This document shows, one piece after another, positions 43,668 to 51,860 of a stretch of 64,000 bases of DNA; position 1 is the first letter of the stretch, and the number at the start of each line of letters is the position of its first letter. Both the position numbers and the translations under genes were made by a program. The DNA lies in the NCBI GenBank assembly GCA_016219545.1, contig JACRMH010000022.1, forward strand, positions 1 through 64,000, read 5' to 3'. The stretch comes from Chloroflexota bacterium (GTDB lineage: Bacteria; Chloroflexota; Anaerolineae; Anaerolineales; Villigracilaceae). The notes beneath the pieces are model-generated. The model saw nothing but the letters and a program-made list of their open reading frames with translations. It did no database searches and had not been told where the DNA came from.

Positions 43668-44840
43668 ATGCACCCAAAAGATTTAGTGGTTCAAACTTTT
43701 CGTCAGCGCTTCAACCGCGAACCCGAGCATCTTGCTCTGGCGCCTGCACGCGTTAATCTCCTGGGCGAACATGTGGACTACAACGATGGCTTGGTCCTGC
43801 CTGCCGCCATTGACCGGGCAACTTATATCGCGTTCTCTCAAGCGAACTCGGATCATTCCACCCTGATCGCTGGTGACTTTGCCAAAGAGGTTTCTTTTAC
43901 ACTGAAGAGTGTTTCTGCCAAAAGCAATGCCGGGGGTGCTCCATTGCCAGATTGGGCTCTGTACCCGGCCGGGGTGGCGTGGGCATTGAACGAAGCCGAG
44001 TTGGAAGTCTCTGCGCTTGATGCTGTATATTCGTCTAATGTGCCGCGCGGGGCCGGGTTGAGTTCGTCCGCTTCGGTTGAGATGGCTTTTGTCATTGCAT
44101 GGCAGACTCTGGGTGGCTGGACTCTGCCTCCCATGCAGCGCGCATTATTGGGGCAAAAAGCCGAGAGCAAATACGTGGGGGTAGATTGCGGGATCATGGA
44201 CCAGTTCGCTTCGGCCTGTGGTGTGGCAGATCACCTGCTCGTGCTCGATTGCCGTTCGCTCGAATGGCAGACTTTTCCCATCCCCAGGAATATTGCCATC
44301 GTAATTGCGGATACATCCGTGCGGCGTAAGCTGACCTCCAGCGGCTACAACGAAAGGCACCGGTCCTGCGAAGAGGCTGTGAAGATTCTGGCCGAGAACC
44401 TGCCGGGAATCACGGCGCTGAGAGATGTCAGCGTGGACGATTTCAATCGGCTTTCCGATCAGCTTCCAGTTATGGTCGAGAGGCGCGCCCGGCACGTTAT
44501 CGAAGAAATGGAGCGCACAAGGCAGTCCGTCCGACTTCTTGATCTGGGAAGGTTCCGCGAATTCGGAAAGATCATGAACGAGTGTCACGTCAGCCTGCGT
44601 GATTTGTATGAAGTTTCCATCCCTGAATTGGACAAGATGGTGGAGATCGCGCAGAGCCTGCCGGGCTGTTTTGGCGCGCGCCTGACCGGAGCCGGGTTCG
44701 GGGGCTGTACTGTGAACCTGGTCGAAAAAAACTCCGCCAAAAATTTTGCTGAAGAACTGACCGCCCGATATCAGCGGGCAACAAATTTGAAGCCTGAGAT
44801 CTATATCTGCCGCGCTTCAGAAGGGGCGAGAATTATTTAG
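43668..44840 (+). CDS. galK: Galactokinase
   Basis: All three GHMP motifs are seen: APARVNLLGEHVDYNDGLVL near the N-terminus with the galactose-binding GEH..DY, the ATP loop PRGAGLSSSASVEMAF, and the C-terminal RLTGAGFGGCTVNLV. Catalytic Asp lies in VGVDCGIMDQFAS. It phosphorylates alpha-D-galactose at O1. 390 aa from the ATG at 43668 matches family length; a start at 43629 would add 13 residues without family similarity. GalT and GalE are not in the window. Confidence 0.95.
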   Translation: MHPKDLVVQTFRQRFNREPEHLALAPARVNLLGEHVDYNDGLVLPAAIDRATYIAFSQANSDHSTLIAGDFAKEVSFTLKSVSAKSNAGGAPLPDWALYPAGVAWALNEAELEVSALDAVYSSNVPRGAGLSSSASVEMAFVIAWQTLGGWTLPPMQRALLGQKAESKYVGVDCGIMDQFASACGVADHLLVLDCRSLEWQTFPIPRNIAIVIADTSVRRKLTSSGYNERHRSCEEAVKILAENLPGITALRDVSVDDFNRLSDQLPVMVERRARHVIEEMERTRQSVRLLDLGRFREFGKIMNECHVSLRDLYEVSIPELDKMVEIAQSLPGCFGARLTGAGFGGCTVNLVEKNSAKNFAEELTARYQRATNLKPEIYICRASEGARII

Positions 44841-44930
44841 GATGTGTGGGTGGAATAGCGGAATAATGGTCGCCAAAAATTTCTTGTAATCCCGTGAACT
44901 TTCTTTAACCAAAAATTGTACGCTGCAAGG

Positions 44931-45095
44931 TCATTGCGTCTTATCTTGTTTGGACTCAATTTCCTTTATTCGAGATTCGAGCGCATTCATCCGGCGGAAT
45001 AAAAGAATTCCCACCCAAATGATGACCATTAGTATCCCAACAATCAGGGCCATGGTTATGAAAATAATTATGGTTTCACCAAGTCCGATGTTCAT
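44931..45095 (-). CDS. Small membrane protein (54 aa)
   Basis: From the ATG at 45095, with GGAGATACCCTT upstream, the frame encodes MNIGLGETIIIFITMALIVG followed by more hydrophobic residues and a charged coiled-coil tail (NALESRIKEIESKQDKTQ). One transmembrane helix. The open frame extends upstream without meaning, overlapping the hydrolase gene. Small single-span proteins of this layout occur as accessory or scaffold peptides; function unknown. Confidence 0.6.
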   Translation of the reverse strand: MNIGLGETIIIFITMALIVGILMVIIWVGILLFRRMNALESRIKEIESKQDKTQ

Positions 45096-45253
45096 AAGGG
45101 TATCTCCTTTTGCTAATCCTGATGGGTAGAATTTGATTCGACATGCATTGGCAAGATCATTCACGTTCAATATCATTGAGGGATTGAATTGCATCAATAA
45201 TATCTGTATCTGAGACCAGGTTGTGATGATGTGGTTCTCAGTATTCACAATTC

Positions 45254-46039
45254 TCAACTGTGCTTTACAAGGAAATCCATCAATACCGCATTGAATTTTT
45301 CCGGCCATTCTGCTGGAAGTCCATGATGTGCATCGGGGATGACAACGAGCTGCGCATTGGGGATTCGTTTTATATACCCTTCCTTGAATGAGACCGGTGT
45401 GTAGTCCTGGTCTGCCGTTAAGATGAGCGTCGGGCAATTAATGGATCCCAGCTTGTCCATCACAGTCCAGTTGACCATGGCGCGCATCGCGGTCAGATAA
45501 GCCCTCGAATCGTTCTTTGCCCAATTTTCAACGAAGGTCTTTCGCAATGATGCATTTTCTTCTCTTGGAAAGAGATTCTTGCTCAAAATTTCCCCGATCT
45601 TGCGCATGCCAAATAAGCGCACAACGGTAAATCGTTGCCAGACTCCCATCCTGTCCTTGAAAGTGCGGATCACGACCTCGGGTCCGCTGTTCACAATGGT
45701 CATCGTTTTTACCAGCGACGGGAGATCGGTGACAAGTTGGAAGGCGATACACCCGCCCAATGAGAGTCCCACCACATGCGCTGATCCGATCCCCAATGAC
45801 TTAAGCACGGTGGCGGCATCGGAAGCGAACATGGGCAGGCTGTACGGACCGGCCGGCTTATCGGACTGTCCGTGACCTCGCAGATCGAATGTGATCACCT
45901 GGTAAGTTTTGGAAAACTCCTTCACCTGCAATTCCCAATCCGGTGTGCTCGATCCCAGACCATGAATGAAGAGCAATGGTTGACCTTTGCCGTGGACTTC
46001 ATAATATAAATTGGCGTTGTTGGATTGTATTTTGGACAC
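45254..46039 (-). CDS. Alpha/beta-hydrolase
   Basis: Starts with GTG at 46039, preceded by AAGGAGAAAG. The 261-aa protein has the oxyanion-hole segment LLFIHGLGSS, DLRGHGQSDKPAGPYS, nucleophile elbow VVGLSLGGC (Ser), and the C-terminal His in PDAHHGLPAEW, with Asp in TADQDYTPVS. The triad is complete. Related enzymes are esterases, C-C hydrolases or haloperoxidases; substrate unknown. Confidence 0.92.
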   Translation of the reverse strand: MSKIQSNNANLYYEVHGKGQPLLFIHGLGSSTPDWELQVKEFSKTYQVITFDLRGHGQSDKPAGPYSLPMFASDAATVLKSLGIGSAHVVGLSLGGCIAFQLVTDLPSLVKTMTIVNSGPEVVIRTFKDRMGVWQRFTVVRLFGMRKIGEILSKNLFPREENASLRKTFVENWAKNDSRAYLTAMRAMVNWTVMDKLGSINCPTLILTADQDYTPVSFKEGYIKRIPNAQLVVIPDAHHGLPAEWPEKFNAVLMDFLVKHS

Positions 46040-46195
46040 GAAACTTTCTCCTTGAAACTGGAATGTGCGATTATGCCATGGTCCGCCTTCATCGCTTCGA
46101 TCTATTGAATAACATATTTATATGATCTTCATAACTTATTTTTATCATTCGCACAGGCGTTTCAAAATATTCCACCGCAGATCAGGATATTGAAG

Positions 46196-47503
46196 TCACG
46201 TCAATTTTTGGGCTGCTTCGTGCATACCAATGCGCCCGCGAATTTCTACCGAAATAATATCTCCATTTACGTCATTCGTAAAAAGCAGACGGTTGAACGA
46301 CATTTCCGTGAAAAAGAATTCTTTAGGGGATAGCGGGGCAATTTCTGCGCGCGGTCCATTTCCGTATTGATAGAAGAAATGATCATCTTCATGGGTGATA
46401 ATGATTTTATTTAAAGTATTTGTTTCATAAACTCCTTCATATCGGGCCAGAATATTTGATGGCAACACTATAAGTGTTGGTTCTTGGTATGGCTGCCCAA
46501 TAACCGATGCAGCAATCTTGAATGCTAACTTCTGCGGGCTTACCCCGCCATTATTAGAAAGGACAGCCACAAAAACACGGTTGTCAGGCAATCGCATTGT
46601 ATGGGACCTGAAACCTTGTATTCCACCACTATGTTCTATTACTCTATGTCCTGCATATTCCGAAATCATCCACCCAAAACCATATGCGGTGGGAGAACCG
46701 TCCAGAAGATGGTATGAAATATGGGCTTGTTTTAGTGATTCAGGTTTGAGCAATTTCTCCGTGTATAAAGCGGTATCCCATAAAGCTAAATCATCCACAG
46801 TAGATGCTAATGCACCGGCCGCATAAGGTTGCGTCATGCTTATGTAAGCCGCATTCGTAAATCCATTTGGACTCTTGTCGTATCCCGCAACACGTCGCGG
46901 AATTACCTGTAAAGGGTCGTCATAATAGGACTGTTTCATTTCTAAAGGTTCAAATATATTCTTCTGGACAAATTGTCCATAGGTCTGACCGGTTACTTTT
47001 TCAATAATGGCTCCCAAGAGAATGTATCCTGAATTATTGTAAGCCCAACGTTTTCCAGGTGCAGAAAGCATAGGCTGGTGCTTGAAAAAATCCACCAATT
47101 CTTGAACCGTGAAATCTTTCCTCCATAAGGGAATCCACTCTGGCATGGATGTATAACTTTTAATGCCGGAAGTATGCGTGAGGAGATGTTTTACAGTGAT
47201 GAGATAGTCGTGAGTGGGGTAGTCAGGCAGAAACTTTGAAATCGAGTCATCGAAAGATAATTTACCTTGCTCAGCCAACATGAGTATGGCAACGGCAGTA
47301 AATTGTTTTGTAACCGAACCGATACGAAAAACCATATCAGGCTCGATTGGCACATCAAGTTCAAGATTAGCCATGCCATGACCTTTACGGAAAACGGTCT
47401 TGCCATCCTTGACTACTATTACCGCAACTCCAGGTTGGGCTGGCTTATAGGATTCCTGTATCAACGTATCTATTGTCTGGGTCAGATGATTGTCGGGTTG
47501 CAT
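46196..47503 (-). CDS. Beta-lactamase-like serine hydrolase
   Basis: The 435-aa product has SxxK in RIGSVTKQFTAVAIL, YxN in YNNSGYILLG, and HSGG near residue 300, the three catalytic motifs of class C beta-lactamase/DD-peptidase-like (serine hydrolase, S12) enzymes. No signal peptide is visible, which argues for a cytoplasmic peptidase or esterase. A C-terminal beta domain (about 345-435) follows, as in other members of the family. Its start lies 42 bp beyond the last attC-like repeat, so it could be a last cassette, but no attC is seen after its stop. Confidence 0.88.
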   Translation of the reverse strand: MQPDNHLTQTIDTLIQESYKPAQPGVAVIVVKDGKTVFRKGHGMANLELDVPIEPDMVFRIGSVTKQFTAVAILMLAEQGKLSFDDSISKFLPDYPTHDYLITVKHLLTHTSGIKSYTSMPEWIPLWRKDFTVQELVDFFKHQPMLSAPGKRWAYNNSGYILLGAIIEKVTGQTYGQFVQKNIFEPLEMKQSYYDDPLQVIPRRVAGYDKSPNGFTNAAYISMTQPYAAGALASTVDDLALWDTALYTEKLLKPESLKQAHISYHLLDGSPTAYGFGWMISEYAGHRVIEHSGGIQGFRSHTMRLPDNRVFVAVLSNNGGVSPQKLAFKIAASVIGQPYQEPTLIVLPSNILARYEGVYETNTLNKIIITHEDDHFFYQYGNGPRAEIAPLSPKEFFFTEMSFNRLLFTNDVNGDIISVEIRGRIGMHEAAQKLT

Positions 47504-47544
47504 ACATGGTTTCCCTTTTATTTGGATTTGTTATATCGGCAAGC

Positions 47545-47674
47545 ACTCAACGTTTTGCGTTCGCGGACGCATGGCGTGTGGGCGGGTGTGGATTCTGGCT
47601 GGGAGCAGAAAGAACTCGAAGCGAGGAAAATGTTCGGCACGAGGCCTGATCAGGGTTTGCGCGCTTTGATAAAT
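47545..47674 (-). repeat. attC-like recombination site E (degenerate outer box)
   Basis: Core ACTCAAC (47545-47551) matches RYYYAAC; the other end GATAAAT (47668-47674) deviates from GTTRRRY at one base. The middle shares with site C the words AAAATGNTNGNCNCGA, GAGCAG and GCGGGNGTGGA. Size 130 bp. It lies 12 bp past the stop of the minus-strand membrane-protein gene, the canonical position for a cassette's attC. Confidence 0.7.
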
Positions 47675-47686
47675 GACGATTTCTTT

Positions 47687-48310
47687 TCAAGTAATGATTT
47701 TAGCCTCTGGAAGAATGATCAGTAGCTCAACAAAATACCCACTTATTAATGCAATCAATCCAATTGAAACGAAAATGAAAATAAATATTAGATAACTTGG
47801 TAGTAATGCTATTGGCATGAGACCAACTGTGAAGCTCAGACCATTTACAAGTGACCACTTAAGCGAACCTGCTATTTTTCTTTTTAGAGAAACCCATTGG
47901 CAGAAGCCCATGAACATACCAGCCCCAGTAAATGCCCCAATCACTTGAACTGCTCCGTAAACCATATAATATTTGAAATCAAATATCGGAAGAAAAGAGA
48001 GTAACTGAAAAGAAACAAAACCACCAATACTAAAACCGACCAGTGAGGCTAAAATCCAACCATTTGTTATTTTTATTTTATCGCTTATTACGCCCCACTG
48101 CCCGATGCCTATAAACAAACCGACTAAAAGTAAAGTTGATAGAAAAAATTCATAATCTCCATCATCACTTGCAGAAGGCGCAACTTCACGAAGATTATGA
48201 AGAAATTCTCCCAGCACCCCGGCCAACGCAATAGCAATGCAAATGCTAATTGAGACAACGGTAACCCAAAGTAACAAAAATGATGAGATGTACTTATCTA
48301 TTTTCAACAT
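47687..48310 (-). CDS. Cassette-borne membrane protein, paralogue of the one at 50475-51152
   Basis: The 207-aa product has about six hydrophobic segments. Shared blocks with the other cassette protein are ISSFLLLWVTVVSISICIAI, GLFIGIGQWGVI, GWILASLVGFSIGGFVSF, CQWVSLKRKIAGSLKWSLV and LIALISGYFVELLIILPE. The family is unnamed to me. The gene is AT-rich compared with host metabolic genes. The start lies directly behind the truncated attC site D. Role unknown; such membrane cassettes are common in chromosomal integrons. Confidence 0.8.
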   Translation of the reverse strand: MLKIDKYISSFLLLWVTVVSISICIAIALAGVLGEFLHNLREVAPSASDDGDYEFFLSTLLLVGLFIGIGQWGVISDKIKITNGWILASLVGFSIGGFVSFQLLSFLPIFDFKYYMVYGAVQVIGAFTGAGMFMGFCQWVSLKRKIAGSLKWSLVNGLSFTVGLMPIALLPSYLIFIFIFVSIGLIALISGYFVELLIILPEAKIIT

Positions 48311-48314
48311 AATT

Positions 48315-48374
48315 TTTCCAAAGCCAGAAATGTTCAGCGCGAAGCGTGATCAGGTTTTGCACACTTTGTTAGAC
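48315..48374 (-). repeat. Truncated attC-like site D
   Basis: Only about 60 bp: the end box GTTAGAC (48368-48374) is intact and preceded by TTTTGCACACTTT, and GCGCGAAGCGTG matches the same arm of site C. The opposite arm is missing. It lies between the propeller lipoprotein gene stop (48384) and the start of the membrane protein gene (48310), consistent with deletion of half of a former attC. Confidence 0.65.
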
Positions 48375-48383
48375 TGTGTCTTC

Positions 48384-49583
48384 TCATGGAATATCTATAA
48401 CAGGTGACCAAACTGTCATATCCATATCAGTTGGGGCACTAACTGTAAATGGAGCACCACCACTAAAAATGAATAGATAAATGACCCTTTTAAATTCTGC
48501 TTCTTCTCCCATATAAATCAGTGCATTGGAATCTGGCGACCAGGATAAGTTGGTGTATTTTCTACCTTTTTCTGAAATTTCCATTATGTTGCCAGTCATA
48601 AATTCTAAAATCGTTACATCACTCTTGTTTTCATCGCCGTAAATTATGCCGATGCGCTTCCCATCTGGTGACCAGACTGGAGATTCAATCACACTTGCTT
48701 TACCGAGTTTGTAAATAAGGTGAGGATCATTGCCATCGTCCTCTACGGCCCATAGTTCCGTATTTTTATCAGCATCTTGTTGATAAAAAGCAATTTCGTT
48801 CCCATCGGGTGACCAACTTGGGAATGAATTATGTTTCTTGTTTTCTGCTGTAACATTTCTCAAGTTGTTTCCGTTCGTATTCATCAGCCATATATTGTTC
48901 CCGGAGGGATCTTGTGATGAAAAAGCGATGGCTTTCCCGCCGGGCGACCATACAGGCACAACATTTTGAGACTCAAGGTCTTTTGTTAAATTTGTAATCT
49001 GATGACTTTGGATATCCAAACGTTGAATAGTTCCACTTTTGCCATCTTCATTTTGGTAACCAATGACCAAATAACGATTGTCTGGAGACCATGATAACCC
49101 GGAGACAGGTTCAAGGTATTTTGATGTCAAAATTGACATCTTACTGGTTTTCAAGTCAAAAAGGCGCAATTGGAGACCGCCATCTTCACCCAGAACAACA
49201 AATTGGTAGGCAATATACCGCCCGTTAGGGGACCATATAATGCTCGTTACCAATCCATAATCATGATTCGTTAAACGTTTTCGACCTGACACATCCGGTT
49301 TGATAATAGAGATATTTGTGCATAACCCTTCACAGTTAAAATCCATATAAGCGAACCAGCCGGGAAGGCTGGAAAACGGATACTCAGTTGGAGTAGGTGT
49401 TGGAGTATTTGTCGGGGGCGGAGTTGGTGTAACAGTAGAGGTTGGTGTTGGTGTGTTGGTTGGAGTTGATGTAGGAGTATTTGTTGCTGTTGGGGTTAAC
49501 GTAGGTCCGAACACTTGACCAGGTCCGCACGAAGAGACAATAAAACTGACCAAAAATAGAAACGTAAAAAAGTTTTTTTTCAT
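48384..49583 (-). CDS. PD40/TolB-like beta-propeller lipoprotein (cassette)
   Basis: ATG at 49583 follows GGGAGAA and starts a lipoprotein signal (MKKNFFTFLFLVSFIVSSC). A TPTPT-rich linker (about 25-65) is followed by a six-bladed propeller with repeated W-S-P-D/N-G motifs: WSPNGRYIAYQFV, WSPDNRYLVIGY, WSPGGKAIAFSSQ, WSPDGNEIAFYQ, WSPDGKRIGIIYG, and WSPDSNALIYMG. It is anchored outside the cell and likely binds other proteins or glycans. Located between attC-like sites C and D. Confidence 0.88.
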   Translation of the reverse strand: MKKNFFTFLFLVSFIVSSCGPGQVFGPTLTPTATNTPTSTPTNTPTPTSTVTPTPPPTNTPTPTPTEYPFSSLPGWFAYMDFNCEGLCTNISIIKPDVSGRKRLTNHDYGLVTSIIWSPNGRYIAYQFVVLGEDGGLQLRLFDLKTSKMSILTSKYLEPVSGLSWSPDNRYLVIGYQNEDGKSGTIQRLDIQSHQITNLTKDLESQNVVPVWSPGGKAIAFSSQDPSGNNIWLMNTNGNNLRNVTAENKKHNSFPSWSPDGNEIAFYQQDADKNTELWAVEDDGNDPHLIYKLGKASVIESPVWSPDGKRIGIIYGDENKSDVTILEFMTGNIMEISEKGRKYTNLSWSPDSNALIYMGEEAEFKRVIYLFIFSGGAPFTVSAPTDMDMTVWSPVIDIP

Positions 49584-49634
49584 AAACGCAAATTCTCCCT
49601 TTAACAAGATTCTATTGATTATGCCGACAAAACC

Positions 49635-49766
49635 GCCCAGCAGTTTACACTAACGTACAGGCGGGCGTGGACTCTGTTCGGGAGCAGGAAAAACTCAAAG
49701 TGAGGAAAATGCTTGACGCGAAGCGTGCCGCAGAATCCCCAGCGTCGGCTGCACGCTTTGTTGGGC
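49635..49766 (-). repeat. attC-like recombination site C
   Basis: About 132 bp between GCCCAGC (49635-49641, one base off RYYYAAC) and GTTGGGC (49760-49766). On the minus strand the proximal arm reads GCCCAACAAAGCGTGCAGCC and the central part carries CATTTTCCTCACTTTGAGTT. It lies 71 bp after the stop of the hypothetical gene at 49838. The A-to-G change in one core box may hinder excision of the neighbouring cassette. Confidence 0.75.
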
Positions 49767-49837
49767 GTTTTCGTGTTTTACAGAACGTTGGCTGGTGGAA
49801 AGTAAACATGCTCTACGAATCACAAAATTTTACCAAG

Positions 49838-50308
49838 TTATTGATTGTTGAAAGGCTTACCAGTTTTGAACGGATATTTTGGAAAGGGTTGAAAATACTC
49901 GCATTTAACATCATCTCGCTCCCATTGGGCATTTATGTACTTTGCAGGGTCGGACACAATATCTGACCACGTTACATCTGGAAAAATAAGAACATCCCAA
50001 TGGTCAATGTCCCATGTGCCAAAAACCTTTTGGTCTGGTAACCAAATTAATATACCTTCTGGGTCATAGCCATCACAATCCGCAACCAAATTTATGGCGG
50101 GGACAGAATAATAACCTTCTTCTCCAGCATGTGGGTCTTTTTTTGCGAGTGGTGACTCTTCCGAGTCAATATAGACTTCACCAAGAGAGAGTTCATCAAA
50201 TGATAACAAAGAAATTTGACCAGGTTCGCATTCATCTGTGTCATAACTTAATTGTTCGCCACTTTTCAAGAAGGAAACTAAATCTTGCGGAAACAACTTT
50301 TCGTCCAT
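49838..50308 (-). CDS. Cassette-borne acidic conserved hypothetical protein
   Basis: A 156-aa soluble protein, strongly acidic, with blocks FPQDLVSFLKSGEQLSYD, DECEPGQISLLSFDEL, DPHAGEEGYYSVPAINLVAD, PEGILIWLPDQKVFGTWDID and WSDIVSDPAKYINAQW. I have the impression of a widespread but unnamed bacterial family; no catalytic motif is clear. It might be an immunity- or SUKH-like protein given its acidity and aromatic content, which is only a suggestion. ATG at 50308, 42 bp after attC site B. Confidence 0.7.
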   Translation of the reverse strand: MDEKLFPQDLVSFLKSGEQLSYDTDECEPGQISLLSFDELSLGEVYIDSEESPLAKKDPHAGEEGYYSVPAINLVADCDGYDPEGILIWLPDQKVFGTWDIDHWDVLIFPDVTWSDIVSDPAKYINAQWERDDVKCEYFQPFPKYPFKTGKPFNNQ

Positions 50309-50349
50309 ATTTACACCATCCTGTTACAGATTGTTGTTTTGAAGAAAAC

Positions 50350-50480
50350 GCCCAACGGTTTGCGTTACTTGCGGGTGGGCGGGCGTGGATAAAACTCCGA
50401 GAGCAGGTTTCTGCTTGGGCGTAGAAAAAAGCCCGAAAATGCCGCAGAATCCCACCCGTCAAGTGCACGTTTTGTTAGGT
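50350..50480 (-). repeat. attC-like recombination site B
   Basis: 131 bp from GCCCAAC (50350-50356) to GTTAGGT (50474-50480), both perfect consensus core boxes. On the minus strand the left arm GTGCACTTGACGGGTGGG pairs with CCCACCCGCAAGT of the right arm with one bulged base, the folded structure expected for attC. The TAA stop of the upstream cassette gene is inside the ACCTAAC box, a hallmark of cassettes. Confidence 0.88.
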
Positions 50481-51152
50481 GGCGATTTTTTGTTGACCAA
50501 AGTTTTTAACCTCAGGATAAATTATAAGAGGTTCTACGAAATAGCCACTAATGAGGGCTATCAAGATAGAAAAAATGATAAAAGGATTTATCCAAGCAAT
50601 TGGATTTATTGTTGAAAAAAAAGAAAAAGAAAATGGGACTAGAGAAATTGACAAAATGCCGATTACGAAACTTACACCAGTTACGAGTGACCACTTAAGT
50701 GAGCCTGCTATTCTTCCTTTTAGAGAAACCCATTGACATACGCCCGTGAACATGCCAGCTCCCATAAAGGTTCCGATCATCTGAATCCATCCATCGTAAT
50801 CATAAATGCCAAGATTTGACAATATTCCTTCTACGAAAGCAAAAATAAAAAATGAAATGAAGCTCCCAACAAAAAAACCAAATAATGTGGCAAGAATCCA
50901 ACCGTGAGATTTTTTTATTTTAGTGTTTAGTACAACCCATTGCCCGAACCCCATAAACAACCCAACTAAAAATATTATTGATAAAGTGCCTTCAGTAAAT
51001 CCGTCATTTGTTGCTGAAGGTGGCAAACCATTATTAGTGTAGAGGAAATCCCCTAGTGGCGCGGCAATCAAAATGGCAAGGCAAATACTGATTGAGACAA
51101 CAGTGAGCCAGAGTAAGAAAAATGATGAAATGTGAGTTTTGATTTTGAACAT
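50475..51152 (-). CDS. Cassette-borne membrane protein (paralogue of 47687-48310)
   Basis: ATG at 51152 chosen; an in-frame GTG at 51170 lies in the attC core. The 225-aa protein has about six hydrophobic helices with ISSFFLLWLTVVSISICLAI, GLFMGFGQWVVL, GWILATLFGFFVGSFISF, CQWVSLKGRIAGSLKWSLV and LIALISGYFVEPLIIYPE. These match its paralogue two cassettes downstream block by block. The ending KIAT-stop lies inside the attC box. Function unknown; Gly-rich helices could suggest an oligomeric membrane protein. Confidence 0.82.
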   Translation of the reverse strand: MFKIKTHISSFFLLWLTVVSISICLAILIAAPLGDFLYTNNGLPPSATNDGFTEGTLSIIFLVGLFMGFGQWVVLNTKIKKSHGWILATLFGFFVGSFISFFIFAFVEGILSNLGIYDYDGWIQMIGTFMGAGMFTGVCQWVSLKGRIAGSLKWSLVTGVSFVIGILSISLVPFSFSFFSTINPIAWINPFIIFSILIALISGYFVEPLIIYPEVKNFGQQKIAT

Positions 51153-51168
51153 AATTTTCGGATTAGCC

Positions 51169-51298
51169 ACCTAACGGTTTGCGTTACCCGCGTTGGGGCG
51201 GGCGGCGGGACGCCGTCCGACTGGAAAAATGCTGAGGCGTAGAAAAAGGCTTGGAATCGCGCCAGACTCCCCAGCGTCGGGTGCACACTTTGTTAGGC
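51169..51298 (-). repeat. attC-like recombination site A
   Basis: 130 bp from ACCTAAC (51169-51175) to GTTAGGC (51292-51298), both perfect core boxes. On the minus strand it begins GCCTAACAAAGTGTGCACCC and ends ACGCAAACCGTTAGGT. The centre contains a GGCG/CGCC-rich extra-loop region. The TAA stop of the DUF695 gene is embedded in the GCCTAAC box. Confidence 0.9.
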
Positions 51299-51736
51299 GA
51301 ACTGCTTGTAAACAGACCACTTTTTGTCTTCCTCAACGTAATACTGGATTTCGTGAGACGAAAACTTACTGCGAACATCAATGACAACTTTTTCAACCAT
51401 TTGCGAATCTTTTGTGTAAAAAACGAACTCACGCATTCCACCTGTTGTAATTGATAAGACCAGTATTGAAGCCTTATCCTTTTCTAACTGAACACTTAAT
51501 TCGTCTTCAATTTGATTTAGGGATGCTGTTTCTTCATTTGTAGGCAGCCCTACTTCATTTGGTGCTAACAAAGGAATTGCAAACCCAACGCGATATGCAA
51601 ATTCTGGATTTGATGAAAGTTGTTTTGCGGATGTATTTCGACGCACAATCATCGGCTTTCCATTGTTTTGCCCTTGAAGAATTGACCATTTTGACTCGGA
51701 TGGATATTCTCCTGGCTTCTTTAGAAAAGAAAACAT
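51293..51736 (-). CDS. DUF695 domain protein (first cassette)
   Basis: ATG at 51736 follows GCAGGAGATTTT; a GTG at 51796 is in frame but lacks an RBS. The 147-aa product starts MFSFLKKPGEYPSESKWSIL and continues with GKPMIVRRNT, FAYRVGFAIPLLAPNEVGLP, TNEETASLNQIEDELSVQLE and TGGMREFVFYTKD, the pattern of DUF695. Function of the family is unknown; it is often found in mobile or accessory contexts. It reads into attC site A, with its stop codon in the core box. Confidence 0.82.
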   Translation of the reverse strand: MFSFLKKPGEYPSESKWSILQGQNNGKPMIVRRNTSAKQLSSNPEFAYRVGFAIPLLAPNEVGLPTNEETASLNQIEDELSVQLEKDKASILVLSITTGGMREFVFYTKDSQMVEKVVIDVRSKFSSHEIQYYVEEDKKWSVYKQFA

Positions 51737-51851
51737 AAAATCTCCTGCCTGTTTAGTTTTGGCTTTCTCGTAACTTGCTATCGGCTTTGAAAACACAAAT
51801 TTGTGGATATGATTCGATTGTCATTCGGCGTACTAAATTTTGCAAGGGTTC

Positions 51852-51858
51852 GCCTAAC
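51852..51858 (-). other. Array boundary core site (GTTAGGC)
   Basis: On the minus strand GTTAGGC marks the 5' edge of the first cassette, and no attC arm precedes it. Immediately outside lie the 40-bp-spaced repeats (from 51861). This is where attI would be expected if the integrase gene were adjacent. Confidence 0.6.
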
Positions 51859-51860
51859 TA

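Noticed and set aside
44931..45437. A 168-aa protein using the full open frame
   Set aside because: The first 114 codons overlap the hydrolase gene and lack protein-like pattern; only the 54-aa part from 45095 has an RBS and a membrane helix.
49667..49966. Plus-strand frame of 99 codons across attC-like site C
   Set aside because: It runs through the recombination site and the end of a minus-strand gene and has no RBS; a by-product of the palindrome.
47545..51858. Site-specific integrase gene of the integron
   Set aside because: No frame in or near the array shows the tyrosine recombinase R-H-R-Y pattern; the array is reported without an integrase.
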